DNA of 64,000 nucleotides from contig WYAZ01000180.1 in the NCBI GenBank assembly GCA_011526105.1, forward strand, positions 1 to 64,000. The letters run 5' to 3'. The stretch is from Deltaproteobacteria bacterium. Lineage in GTDB: Bacteria > Myxococcota > Kuafuiibacteriia > Kuafuiibacteriales > Kuafuiibacteriaceae. Below are positions 42,764 to 55,100 of the stretch, one piece after another. A program made the position numbers and the translations under genes. The notes beneath the pieces were generated by a model. The model was not told the DNA's origin, searched no databases, and was given only the letters and a program-made list of their open reading frames with translations. The stretch's first letter is position 1; each line of letters starts with the position of its first letter.

Positions 42764-43285
42764 ATGGTGAACAAGCCCAGCCCCCTCGTGAAGGCCTCCG
42801 TGGGCGCGCTCAAGAACAAGCCGGCGGATCCTCTGGAAGCCGCACCCGGCAAAGAGGTCGCGAGATGGGCACAAGGTGAGGCCTCGCTCTCCCAAGTGAA
42901 GGGCTACGCCGAAGAGGAGCTCTACAGCATCGCGCAACATGGCTACTCGCTGTTCCTCAACGGCAAGTTCCAAGACGCGCAGACCGTGTTTGAGGGGCTC
43001 GTCGCGCTCGATCCTCGAAACGATTACTACTACCGCGCGCTCGGCGTCGTGTATCACCGGCGCGGGGACGCCGAGCGAGCCCTGAGGCAGTTCACGCATG
43101 CGCTGAAGGTCGCCCCGCGATCCGTCGCGGCCTACGTGAACCGGGCCGAGGTCCACATCAGCCGCCGCGAGATCGATCGCGCGCTCGAGGATCTCGATCA
43201 GGCCATTCGGGTCGGCCGGGACCCTTCCGACCCCCAGGCCCGGAAGGCTTTGGCCCTCCGATCCTTGCTGCGAGGACTTCGGTAG
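42764..43285 (+). CDS. SycD/LcrH-like TPR chaperone (first copy)
   Basis: A 173-aa protein. From residue 45 it has three TPR-like motifs: EELYSIAQHGYSLFLNGKFQDAQ, VALDPRNDYYYRALGVVYHRRGD and LKVAPRSVAAYVNRAEVHISR. This is the class II (translocator) chaperone layout, in which YxLFxxGKxxEA precedes the concave groove. Such chaperones bind hydrophobic translocators through an N-terminal anchor peptide. It lies directly upstream of the Gly/Met-rich hydrophobic protein and is clearly paralogous to the protein at 45054. Confidence 0.8.
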   Translation: MVNKPSPLVKASVGALKNKPADPLEAAPGKEVARWAQGEASLSQVKGYAEEELYSIAQHGYSLFLNGKFQDAQTVFEGLVALDPRNDYYYRALGVVYHRRGDAERALRQFTHALKVAPRSVAAYVNRAEVHISRREIDRALEDLDQAIRVGRDPSDPQARKALALRSLLRGLR

Positions 43286-43538
43286 GTATGTGTAGGTCTA
43301 TGTCGGTAGATATCGGTGCCAAGCATACGAAATCGTTGAAGAACTCGTCCGAAATCGGGGCCAAAAGCGGTCTGATCACGCAGGTTTGCGAGAAAGGAGG
43401 CCAATTCGACAAAAGTCTAGCAACCTCAGTCACTTGGAAACGATAACGACCTGACCTCGGCGCCACCCGTGCGGACTCTCCGTGGAGAGCTGACGGCGCG
43501 CTGCGGTGGACGAAGAAGAGTCATTCAGGAGGAATGAA
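43281..43538 (+). promoter_or_regulatory. leader of the translocator-like gene with GTAG direct repeats and strong RBS
   Basis: A gap of about 250 bp, visibly less GC-rich than the surroundings. It begins with degenerate direct repeats GTAGGTATGT / GTAGGTCTATGT / CGGTAGATAT (43282-43313), overlapping the chaperone stop. The segment near 43440 (GATAAC) could be a -10 box but no good -35 lies at the right distance. It ends with AGGAGG at 43527-43532, six bases from the ATG, the strongest ribosome-binding site in the locus. The layout suggests separate, strong expression of the downstream gene. Confidence 0.45.
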
Positions 43539-44861
43539 ATGGTTCATGTCTTAGGCGGCAACGCCAATATCAATCAGATTCTCGGTAATCTCACGCTCGG
43601 TCAGCTCGCGCAGCTCAGCCAGACGAATCCGGCCGCGGCGAAGAGCTTGATCGACACTTTCGGTGGCCTCGCGGGTTCGCCGCTGCAGCAGATCCTCGGA
43701 GGTGCCATTCCCGGCGCGGGCTGTGTGCATTCGCCTGGGCAAGCGCTTCCGATAAATCAGCCGATTTCGGGCGCCGGTTACCGGCAAACGGTCGACATCG
43801 CGCAGGGCATTCCGAACACGTGGTGGTCGCGCACCTTCGGTGAGCGCTCGCAGGCCGCTCAGATCGAGCGCACGATCCGTCGCAACCCGGCGGCGCGTGC
43901 TCAGTTTGAGCAGGCCATCGGCGGACGCATCGTCGACTTCGGCGACAAGAAGGACGGCGTGTTCACCGTCGAGCGCTTCCCGCAGGCGGCGGCCCCGATT
44001 CCGGGGCATGCGCACAACCCCGCGGCCAACAACGTGCTCTCTCTCTTCGGAGGTATGGAGAGCGCGGTGATGGCGCAGGCGGCGCAGGTGGCGGCCATGC
44101 AGGGCGGCGGCAACTACATGGGCGGCGCCGGAGCGCTGCTCGGAGGAGGGGCTCTGCTCGGCGCCGGCGCGGGCGCGCTCTCGGGTCTCATCCCGGGTCT
44201 CATGATGGGCAATCCATTCATGGGCTTGGTGGCGGGCGGCCTGAGCGGCGTGCTGATGGGCGGCATGGGTGCCTTGAGCGGCGGCATGGGTGTCATGGGC
44301 GGCGTGGGTCAGGCCATGACCGGCATGGGCAGCGGATGGATGCCCGGCTTCGGGCACTTGGGTGGTGTCGGCATGGGTTCCTGGAACCCGATGGCGATGC
44401 CCGGTCGCACGAACAACACGAACCCCATCTACGAGAAGATGCACCAGGCGCAGGTGGCCAGCGTGCTGCACGACCCCTCCCTCTCCGTGGAGGACAAGGT
44501 CACGCTCATGATCATGCTGATCATGAACAAGATGGACAAGGACATCGAGCGGCAGGCGCAGTACATCAACGCCATCCAGCAGCAGCAGTCCAACCGCGGT
44601 CAGATGGGCGGCATGCTCGGCATGGTCGGCGGCGTGGCGGGCACCGTGTTCGGTGGTCCGGTGGGCGGCATGCTCGGTGGTCAGCTCGGCGGGATGCTCG
44701 GCGGCGGTATGGGCAACGACAGCGGCCCTTCCATCGACGTCGAGACGATGAAGCTGAAGCGCATGATCGACAAGCGCTCGCAGATGTTCGACATGCTGCG
44801 TCAGATCATCGACAAGTACAACGAGACCGCGAAGGGCATCATCCAGTCGATCGGCCGCTAA
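43539..44861 (+). CDS. candidate T3SS translocator/secreted hydrophobic protein
   Basis: A 440-aa protein with AGGAGG six bases before the ATG. Residues 1-60 are a soluble, Asn/Gln/Leu-rich N-terminus (NINQILGNLTLGQLAQLSQT); 95-150 are charged. Residues about 190-275 are a Gly/Met/Ala-rich hydrophobic zone with GxxxG-like repeats, and 355-395 a second (GGMLGMVGGVAGTVFGGPVG). Between them is a helix, SLSVEDKVTLMIMLIMNKMDKDI, and the C-terminus is an amphipathic coiled helix (RSQMFDMLRQIIDKYNETAKG). No signal peptide. Two hydrophobic hairpins plus helices, flanked by two SycD-like chaperone genes, is the organisation of SctE-type translocators (YopB/IpaB). I see no clear sequence match to any of them, so the assignment rests on layout. 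A pore-forming or needle-tip substitute is also possible. Confidence 0.7.
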   Translation: MVHVLGGNANINQILGNLTLGQLAQLSQTNPAAAKSLIDTFGGLAGSPLQQILGGAIPGAGCVHSPGQALPINQPISGAGYRQTVDIAQGIPNTWWSRTFGERSQAAQIERTIRRNPAARAQFEQAIGGRIVDFGDKKDGVFTVERFPQAAAPIPGHAHNPAANNVLSLFGGMESAVMAQAAQVAAMQGGGNYMGGAGALLGGGALLGAGAGALSGLIPGLMMGNPFMGLVAGGLSGVLMGGMGALSGGMGVMGGVGQAMTGMGSGWMPGFGHLGGVGMGSWNPMAMPGRTNNTNPIYEKMHQAQVASVLHDPSLSVEDKVTLMIMLIMNKMDKDIERQAQYINAIQQQQSNRGQMGGMLGMVGGVAGTVFGGPVGGMLGGQLGGMLGGGMGNDSGPSIDVETMKLKRMIDKRSQMFDMLRQIIDKYNETAKGIIQSIGR

Positions 44862-44893
44862 AGCTGACCCTCGGGGTGATTTGATTCGAACCG

Positions 44894-44930
44894 AACCCGG
44901 CGATCATTCGATCGCCGGGTTCTTTTCTTT
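44894..44930 (+). terminator. strong Rho-independent terminator
   Basis: A perfect 12-bp stem, AACCCGGCGATC (44894-44905), a 4-base loop ATTC, and GATCGCCGGGTT (44910-44921) followed by TTCTTTTCTTT. It ends the transcript of the translocator-like gene, so the second chaperone at 45054 must use its own promoter or read-through. Confidence 0.9.
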
Positions 44931-45053
44931 GTGGAGATCTGAGGGTTTACAGGGGCTGCCCTGGGCCACTCTCGCTTTCCGCATATCCCTTTCATTCCGG
45001 CCGATTGCTTGCGATTTCCTCGATCGGTGCTAGAAAGGGCCAGGCTAAATCCG

Positions 45054-45797
45054 ATGGGTACGACAAAGAAAGGTGGAGGGGACCTCCCAAAGGAGATCCA
45101 AGATCTCCTCAAGAACAAAAAGCCGGAGGACCTCACCGCGTCCGACAAGGAGAAGATCCTCGCTGCGGTCGACAAACAGACCGAGAACATGACGGTCGAA
45201 GACGTCATGAAGGCGGTCGAGCGCGGCGACATCGAGATCGAGTACGTCGATCCACCCAACCCCATCGACAACTTCACGCCCGAGAACTTCAAGAAGTTCC
45301 TCTTCGGCAAGATCACCTGGGCCCAGCTCGAGGGCATGACGATGGAGCAGGCCTACTCCATCGCCGAGTTCGGCTACACGATGTACCAGCAGGGGCGCTA
45401 CAAAGACGCGCGCACCCTCTTCGAAGGCTTGGTCATCGGCAACCCCTACGACCCCTACTTCCACGCCATGCTCGGCGCGATCTACACCAAGCTCGATCTC
45501 CACGAAGAGGCCGCGCAGGAGTTCTCGATCGCCATCGAACTCGACCCCGAAGACATCAACTCCTACGTGAACCGTGGCGAGCTGCTGCTCCAGCACGGCG
45601 AGTTCGAGGCGGCGATGGAAGACCTGAAGGCGGCCATCGAGCTCGATCCCAAGGGCGAGAACCCGGCGAGCCTGCGCGCCCGAGCCTTGGCCGCGGCCAC
45701 CGCTGCGGTGATCAAAGAGCTCATCGACCGCCGTGGTGCGGCGGGCGGGGCCAAGCCCACGGCCGCGCCAGCCCAGAAGAAGTCCCCGGGCAAGTGA
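45054..45797 (+). CDS. SycD/LcrH-like TPR chaperone (second copy)
   Basis: A 247-aa protein from the ATG at 45054; an upstream in-frame start adds 15 residues lacking support. The first 95 residues are Lys/Glu/Asp-rich (EDLTASDKEKILAAVDKQTE). The C-terminal part repeats the TPR layout of the first copy: EQAYSIAEFGYTMYQQGRYKDAR, GNPYDPYFHAMLGAIYTK, IELDPEDINSYVNRGELLLQ. Class II T3SS chaperone is the best assignment. The longer N-terminus suggests a different client or a partner on the export platform. Confidence 0.8.
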   Translation: MGTTKKGGGDLPKEIQDLLKNKKPEDLTASDKEKILAAVDKQTENMTVEDVMKAVERGDIEIEYVDPPNPIDNFTPENFKKFLFGKITWAQLEGMTMEQAYSIAEFGYTMYQQGRYKDARTLFEGLVIGNPYDPYFHAMLGAIYTKLDLHEEAAQEFSIAIELDPEDINSYVNRGELLLQHGEFEAAMEDLKAAIELDPKGENPASLRARALAAATAAVIKELIDRRGAAGGAKPTAAPAQKKSPGK

Positions 45798-45906
45798 CCC
45801 TGGCCACGCCGCGCCCCTTCAAAGCGTGGCGAGTCTTCGCCAAGACCCCGAAAACGTGGCATCTTGAGCCCGAGTTCCGCGCCGTGCAGGCCCGGGCTTC
45901 CTTACG

Positions 45907-48060
45907 ATGAAGAACTTCATCGCAGTTCTCACGACTGGCGACGTTCAGCAGACGATCAGTCGCTACTCCGACTTCGTCCTCGCAGGGCTGGTCGTGGTCA
46001 TCATCTCGATGCTGATCATCCCGGTTCCGCCGTTTTTGCTCGATCTCCTGATCGTGTTGAACATGGCCATCTCGGTGGTGCTGCTCCTTTTGGCCATCTA
46101 CATCCCCAACGCCCTGCAGATCGCTTCGTTTCCGTCGCTCCTGCTCATCACCACCCTGTTTCGGCTCGCGCTGAACGTCTCCTCGACCCGGCTCATTCTT
46201 CTCACCGCAGCCCCCGGCGAGGTCATCAAGGCCTTCGGTGACTTCGTGGTCTCCGGCAACCTCGTGGTCGGTGTCGTGATCTTCTTGATCCTGACCATCA
46301 TCAACTTCCTGGTCATCACAAAGGGCGCCGAGCGTGTGGCCGAAGTGGCGGCCCGATTCACCCTCGACGCCATGCCCGGAAAGCAGATGTCGATCGACGC
46401 CGACTTGAGAGCCGGCGCCTTCGACATGGACGAGGCTCGCCGCAAACGAAACGAGCTGGGCCGAGAGTCGCAGCTCTTTGGTTCGATGGACGGCGCGATG
46501 AAGTTCGTCAAAGGCGACTCCATCGCAGGCCTCATCATCACCGCCATCAACATCGTCGCCGGCATCATCATCGGCTCCACCCAGATGGGCATGAAGACCG
46601 CGGAGGCGCTCGACGTCTTCGCGCTGCTGACCATCGGCGACGGTCTGGTGTCGCAGATCCCCGCCCTCCTCATCGCCATCACCGCGGGTCTCATCGTCAC
46701 CCGCGTCGCCTCCGAGGACACCGACCAGCACCTCGGCAAGGACATCGCTACGCAGCTTCTCGCCCAGCCACGTGCGTTTGCGATCTCGACCTTCATCTTG
46801 ATGGCCCTCGGCATCGTGCCGGGCATGCCCACGGTGCCGTTCTTTGTCCTCGGCATCAGCGCCGGCGTCGTGGGCTACGGCCTCTCGCGCACCAAACGCC
46901 TCAAGGCCGAGGGGAAGCTGTTGCCCGGTAGCGACGGCCCTTCGGAGGAAGAGGTCAAGCAAGAGCGCGACAAGCGCATCAAGACCCAGAAGCTTCAAGA
47001 GGGTCAGTCGCAGCAGATGCTGCCGGTGGTGACGCCCATCGCGCTCGAAGTGGCGGCCGATCTGATTCCGCTGGTCGAAGACCAGGGTGAAGGCAGTCGC
47101 TTTCTCGGTGAGATGGTCCCGATGATGCGCGACGGCTTGTTCTACGAGCTGGGCGTGCGTTTTCCCGGCATCCGCGTGCGCGGCAACGAGACCGACATGC
47201 CCGCCGGCAGCTACCTCATCATGATCAACGAGATCCCGTTGGTCATGGGTACGGTCGCGCTCGACAAGGTGCTGGTCAACGACACCGTCGAGCGTTTGCG
47301 GCTCCTCAACATCGAGGGCGAGCAGGCCACCAACCCCGCCAACGGCAACGAGTGCGCCTGGATCGACTCCGACTACAAGGACATCGCCGAACAAGCCGGC
47401 CTCACCACCTGGGACGCCGCCGGCTACATGGTGCTGCACCTGTCGAGTGTGCTGCGAAAGAACGCGGCCGAGTTCGTCGGCATCCAAGAGGTCATGAACA
47501 TGCTCGAGCAGCTCGAGCAGGCGTTCCCGGCGCTGGTCAAAGAGACCGTGCCCAAAGTGGTGTCGCCGTTTCAGCTCACGGACATCTTGCGGCGCTTGGT
47601 GGAAGAAGAGATCTCCATCCGCGATTTGCGCTCCATCCTGCAGTCACTGGCCGAGTGGGGCCAGGTCGAGCACGACACCGTCATGCTCACCGAGTACGTG
47701 CGGTCCGCGCTCAAACGCTACATCAGCCACAAGTACACACGCGGCCAGAACACGCTCATCGTGTACCTGCTCGACCCGCAGATCGAAGAGACGGTGCGCT
47801 CCTCCATTCAGCACACCTCCAGCGGCAGCTACCTCGCGCTCGAGCCGGAGATCACGCAGGAGATCTTGTCCGCGGTACGAACCGAGGTGGGCTCGCTTCC
47901 GCCCACCGCGCAGAATCCGGTCATCCTCACCACCATGGAGATTCGCCGGTACTTCCGAAAGCTGGTCGAGCTCGAGTTCCCTCACCTCGCGGTGCTCTCC
48001 TACCAAGAGCTCTCACCGGACATGAACATCCAGCCGATCGCTCGTATCTCGCTGGAATAA
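45907..48060 (+). CDS. sctV: T3SS export gate protein SctV (FlhA/LcrD family)
   Basis: A 717-aa protein. Seven or eight transmembrane helices cover the first 330 residues, including PPFLLDLLIVLNMAISVVLL, RLALNVSSTRLIL and the FHIPEP-type loop ending RFTLDAMPGKQMSIDADLRAG. The cytoplasmic export domain (about 360-717) has NETDMPAGSYLIMINEIP and VLKRYISHKYTRGQ-like residues (ALKRYISHKYTRGQ). Forms the nonameric ring that receives chaperone-substrate complexes. Normal length. It begins about 110 bp after the second chaperone gene and closes the locus. Confidence 0.95.
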   Translation: MKNFIAVLTTGDVQQTISRYSDFVLAGLVVVIISMLIIPVPPFLLDLLIVLNMAISVVLLLLAIYIPNALQIASFPSLLLITTLFRLALNVSSTRLILLTAAPGEVIKAFGDFVVSGNLVVGVVIFLILTIINFLVITKGAERVAEVAARFTLDAMPGKQMSIDADLRAGAFDMDEARRKRNELGRESQLFGSMDGAMKFVKGDSIAGLIITAINIVAGIIIGSTQMGMKTAEALDVFALLTIGDGLVSQIPALLIAITAGLIVTRVASEDTDQHLGKDIATQLLAQPRAFAISTFILMALGIVPGMPTVPFFVLGISAGVVGYGLSRTKRLKAEGKLLPGSDGPSEEEVKQERDKRIKTQKLQEGQSQQMLPVVTPIALEVAADLIPLVEDQGEGSRFLGEMVPMMRDGLFYELGVRFPGIRVRGNETDMPAGSYLIMINEIPLVMGTVALDKVLVNDTVERLRLLNIEGEQATNPANGNECAWIDSDYKDIAEQAGLTTWDAAGYMVLHLSSVLRKNAAEFVGIQEVMNMLEQLEQAFPALVKETVPKVVSPFQLTDILRRLVEEEISIRDLRSILQSLAEWGQVEHDTVMLTEYVRSALKRYISHKYTRGQNTLIVYLLDPQIEETVRSSIQHTSSGSYLALEPEITQEILSAVRTEVGSLPPTAQNPVILTTMEIRRYFRKLVELEFPHLAVLSYQELSPDMNIQPIARISLE

Positions 48061-48086
48061 GGCCGAAATCCTGGCTTTATCCGTTG

Positions 48087-48112
48087 CTTTATATTATCAT
48101 GATAATATAAAG
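48087..48112. promoter_or_regulatory. 26-bp perfect AT-rich palindrome
   Basis: CTTTATATTATCA and TGATAATATAAAG form a perfect 13 + 13 inverted repeat with no spacer, only 3 bp before the ATG at 48116. It is almost pure A/T in a GC-rich genome. It covers the place where the ribosome-binding site should be, so it may be an operator and translational block for the ATPase gene, or the end of a small mobile unit carried with it. Confidence 0.75.
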
Positions 48113-48115
48113 TAG

Positions 48116-49267
48116 ATGTTTGAGCGTGCGCTGCGCCTGCCATCCTCACCCAAGGAGAGCTTTTTTCTCTGGGGGCCGCGCCAAGTCGGAAAAAGCACCC
48201 TGCTGAAGACCGTCTATCCGGACGCCCGACGAATCGATCTGCTGCGCTCTGATCAGTACCTCCGCTACCTGGAGCGTCCCGCGTTGCTGCGCGAGGAACT
48301 CGACGCCGAGCCAGAGACGAGGTTCGTCATCGTCGACGAAGTGCAAAAGGTCCCGGCTCTGCTCGACGAAGTTCACGCGCTCATCGAGGACCGAGGAGTG
48401 AACTTTGCGCTCTGCGGTTCGAGCGCCAGGAAGCTCCGTCGTGGACACGCAAATCTGTTGGGCGGCCGAGCGCTCCGGCACGAGCTCTGCGGACTCGTGT
48501 CGAAGGAACTCGGCGCCAACTTCGAACTCGGACGCATGCTCAATCGCGGCAACCTGCCTCGTCACTACGAGAGCGACGAAGGTCACCGCGAACGACTCCG
48601 CAGCTACGTGGCGGACTATCTGACCGAGGAAGTGGCGGCCGAAGGGCTCGTGCGAAACCTCCAGCCGTTCTCGCGTTTTCTCTCCGCGGCCGCGCTCTCC
48701 GACGCGGAGCTGGTGAACTTCTCGACCATCGCCAGGGACACCGGGGTCTCTTCACCCACCGTGAAGCAGTACTTCGAGATCCTCGAGGACACGCTGCTCG
48801 GTCACTTTTTGCCGGCGTACACCAAGAAGCCCAAGCGCCGCGTCATCGGGGCCCCCAAGTTCTATTTTGCCGACGTTGGGGTGGTGAATCACTTGGCCAA
48901 ACGAGGGCCGCTGGAGTCGGGCTCCGAGCTCTACGGTAAGGCTTTCGAGAGCTGGGTTATGCACGAGCTACGAGCCTACTCGCTCTACTCGGGAAGGCAT
49001 CTAGATCTCGCCTACTGGCGGTTGGCCGGGGGAACCGAGGTCGATTTCATCGTCGGCGCCATGGCATGCGCGATAGAGGCCAAGGCGAGTTCGAGGATTA
49101 CGAGCGACCACCTCAAAGGGCTCCGCTCGCTCTTCGAAGATCACCCGAAGGTGAAGCGCCGAATCGTGGTTTCGCTGGAGTCCCGACCTCGAAAGACCGA
49201 GGACGGCATCGATATCTTGCCCGCGCTCGTGTTTGCGGAGCGGCTCTGGGCCGACGCGCTGGTCTGA
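48116..49267 (+). CDS. AAA+ ATPase with DUF4143 domain
   Basis: A 383-aa protein. Walker A is GPRQVGKS (20-27) and Walker B is FVIVDEVQKVP (70-80), with LCGSSARKLRRG as sensor 1. A winged-helix part around residue 200-220 (TIARDTGVSSPTVKQYFEIL) precedes the nuclease-like DUF4143 domain (KFYFADVGVVNHL, FESWVMHELRAY, EVDFIVG, AIEAKAS). The D-x(n)-E-x-K residues are those of a PD-(D/E)XK fold. DUF4143 ATPases are widespread, patchily distributed and of unknown function, and often seem to move between genomes. Here it separates sctV from alaS. Confidence 0.85.
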   Translation: MFERALRLPSSPKESFFLWGPRQVGKSTLLKTVYPDARRIDLLRSDQYLRYLERPALLREELDAEPETRFVIVDEVQKVPALLDEVHALIEDRGVNFALCGSSARKLRRGHANLLGGRALRHELCGLVSKELGANFELGRMLNRGNLPRHYESDEGHRERLRSYVADYLTEEVAAEGLVRNLQPFSRFLSAAALSDAELVNFSTIARDTGVSSPTVKQYFEILEDTLLGHFLPAYTKKPKRRVIGAPKFYFADVGVVNHLAKRGPLESGSELYGKAFESWVMHELRAYSLYSGRHLDLAYWRLAGGTEVDFIVGAMACAIEAKASSRITSDHLKGLRSLFEDHPKVKRRIVVSLESRPRKTEDGIDILPALVFAERLWADALV

Positions 49268-49298
49268 CCCGGTCGGAGATGCTACTGCTCGCGCCTCT

Positions 49299-51968
<2,670 letters not shown>

Positions 51969-52112
51969 GGCCCAGACAGGAAAACCCCCGGGCCTCCTCC
52001 TGGACACCCGTGCGAGGGCTCGCGGCGCCGGACTGGTTCTTAACTAGGTCCGCGATATACTTCGCCACATTCCGCGGCCTGCCTCCAGGGTGCCGCGGCA
52101 AGAAGGCCCGTT

Positions 52113-55100
52113 TTGACTGCCGAGACCGTCTCGCTGCGGATCACGCTCCGCTACAAGGACTTTGACGAGTTCTCCGATCGCTTTTCGGAGAACATCTCCT
52201 CCGCCGGGCTGTTCCTTCGAACCCGTTCGCCGAAGCCCACGGGCACCAAGATCCGCTTCGAACTGCTCCTCGCCAGCGGTGACCGAATTCTCCGCGGTGA
52301 GGGTGCGGTCGTCAGCGTGCGGCATGATGACCGACCAGGCATGGCGCTGCGCTTCGCGGCGCTCGACCAGCAGTCGCAGGACGTGGTCGACCGGGTCGTC
52401 GCTCAGCACGGGGAGGGCGAGCTCGCGCCCACGCCGCTGTCCACCCCGTTCCGTCGTGGGTCTTCAGTGGGGAGCACCGGCATCGGAAAGGGCTTTGGCG
52501 GGGGCTTTGGCTTCGGCGGGAGCGCAGCGGGCTTCGGTTCCACGGGAGGTGTGCTGCCTCGCGCACCCTCGAGTTGGGCGGGTCGTGCCTCGGAGCCGCC
52601 CAAGAGCCACTCGCAGCCGGTGCCGGCGACGCCCGGACGCCGCGGATCCACGGCCCGTCCTTGGGAAGGAGTCGACCTGGCAGACGCGCAAACCACCCAG
52701 CGCATCGACCTCGACAACCCGGACCACACCGCGACGCAGCGTATCTCGGTCTCGCCGAGCCCGCAGAGTCTCGAGCCCGCCTACGACACACTCGTGCACG
52801 AGGAGCGCACCGAGCTGAGTGCATCGTCGCTCGCCGCGCTCGAGCCCAGGACCGAGGCGCTCGCAGCTTCAGCACTCCCTCCCGTCTCCGAACCCGATGC
52901 ACCCGCGAGCGAGCCCCCGGAGCTTGCGCCGGAGCTCCTCCTCACCTCTCCGGAAGGGGTCGCACTCCAGCGCACTGAGCTGTCTGTACCAGAGGCCGCG
53001 CAGGCACCCGAGGCCGCGGCCGACGAGGAGGCGGTCGCGCTCGAGTCCTCGGGCGGCGAAGAGGAGGCACCCGATACGCGTGTGTCGGCGACCTCGTCTC
53101 CCGAGGCGGTGACCACCGAACTCGCGATCTCGCCCTCTCGAGACGAGGCTGAGGCGGAGCCGGCGAAGATCGCGATGCCCGAATCCCCCGCGCACGAAAT
53201 CGTCGCCGAGCAGGTGCCTTCGTCCGAGGGCGCGGGGCTCGCGGCGGCTGCGGAACCGCCGAGCGCGCCGGCGACCGGGGCGTCCGAAGAACCTCCCGCG
53301 GAGGATGCCCCGAGCTCTGAGCCCGAACCCGAGGTCGCGGCCGCTGAGACCGTCGCCGCAGAAACGCCGGCGCCTGCGGAGTCCGAAGCCCCGCCCGAAG
53401 AGGCAGCGTTCGTAGCGCCCGCAGACGAATCGGAGATCCCGGCCGAAGAGCCCGCACAGATCGCAGAGCCCGCGCAAGTCGCAGAGCCCGCGCAGATCGC
53501 AGAGCCCGCAGAGATCGCTGAGCCCGCGCCGCGCGCGGAGGAGGATGTGCCGTCTCCGCCGGCCTCCGTCTCGTCCATGCCGGCCGCCACCTCGGATCTG
53601 CGCCCCACCGGTGCGCTCGTCGCGGCGAGCGGGATGCTCTCCCCCTCCAATCCGCCTTCGTCTCCTCCGCCAGAGCCCAGCTCCGAGGCCGACGTCGGGT
53701 TCGGAACGGAGGAGGGCAGAGGGCCCTCGGCGCCGGCATCGGCCGAGAGCGAAGAAAGCCGACCCGCTTGGCACGGTGGGCCTACGCCCAGGCCTTCGTG
53801 GACTGCAGATCTGCGCATGAGTGATCCGCCGTCCCCGGCTCCCGCAGCGAGCGCGAGCGCGGCGACCGCGGACCTCGGACGTCGGGCCTCGAGCCCCGCC
53901 TCGGACTCGGGACTCGACGAGCCCCCATTGGTCGTGCCGGTCTCTTCGGAGCGCCTCGCGGCCCAGCCGCCGGGTACCGACTCGAGCGACGTGCTGCCCG
54001 CTGCGATCCCGTTCGAGAGAAGCTCCGAGCCGCCGGTCGCCGAACCCGACTGGGCGGTCGATGCCTCCCCGCTGGCGGAAGAAGAAAGGGACCCTCCCGC
54101 ACCCTTGGAGATGGAGCCGCCCGCAATCACGAGGCGATCGTCCAAGCCCAACTTCCCTCCGGCGTGGATGTCGGCCACGCCCGCGGTGGAGTATCGCGCG
54201 CTCACCAAAGACAAGGGAGAGCCGCCCAAGCCCGCGGCGCGCGAGAGCTCCACTCCGCGCCAGTCGGTGCCCGCGTTCAAGGCGCCCACCCCGGAGGTCG
54301 CGTCGGACGAGTCTCCCCCGGTGGACTTCTCCGAGCGCTCCGACCGGACGGCGCCCGAGGCTCCCAAGCACGAGGAGGCGCCACAGGATCTCGGGCCGAC
54401 CCCGTCGCCGTCAGAGCTCGAGGCGACGATGCCACCGCCCAGCTCGAGCGAGCCGGTCGAGCAAGACATCGAAGACTTCCTGGGATCCTTTGCGCCGGGC
54501 GAGTTCTCGTCCCCCGAACGGACCTCTCCGGAGTCGTCGCGTACCGAGGAGCCGGCGTCAGGGAGCTGGGCCTCGGAGATCCAGTCCGATGAACTGGCCG
54601 CCCAGGAGCTCACGCAGGTCGAGCGCGAGAGGCCCAGGACGCCGCCGCCTCGCCAAGGGTCGGGACTCGTGCGCTCCGAACCGAATCGACCGGTCTCCGA
54701 GCGCGGTGCGCCAGCCGTCCCGAGCACGCTCCCGCCGTCCGTGAATCCGACTCCGGCCCCTGCGACGACACCGCCCGTCGGTGCGAAGGCCCTCGAGCTG
54801 ATTCAGGCCTTTGTGGTCGAAGAAGTGCCCTCCGAGTCCGCGCCCGCCGACGAGCCGACGGAGGTCTTGAAGCTCGACCGCCGGCCGGCCGCCAGTGTCG
54901 TGCGGAGCCAAGAGCGAGAGGTGAGCGTTCGAGGTGTGGGCGCACCCGACGGTGGACGAACTCCGAGCGCACTCGACTGGGGGACGCCGCAGCCGAATCG
55001 GGCGGTGTCCTCGACGGGCCGAAAGCCCGCCGTCGAGAAGGAGCCCACGCGCGCGGGCCGTGAGTACACGATTGCCTCCGGGCCCGACCAGGCCCCTCCG

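Noticed and set aside
44883-44892. GGTTCGAATC on the minus strand, resembling a tRNA T-loop
   Set aside because: No matching T stem, anticodon arm or acceptor stem around it; it is adjacent to the terminator hairpin.
45798-45906. GCCACGC...GCGTGGC inverted repeat before sctV
   Set aside because: Loop of 14 bases and no U-run; too weak to call a terminator or operator.
52781-54727. Minus-strand Ser/Gly-rich open frame of 648 codons
   Set aside because: Mirror of the Pro/Ala/Glu disordered linker of the PilZ/Hsp70-like protein; composition is explained by the coding strand.
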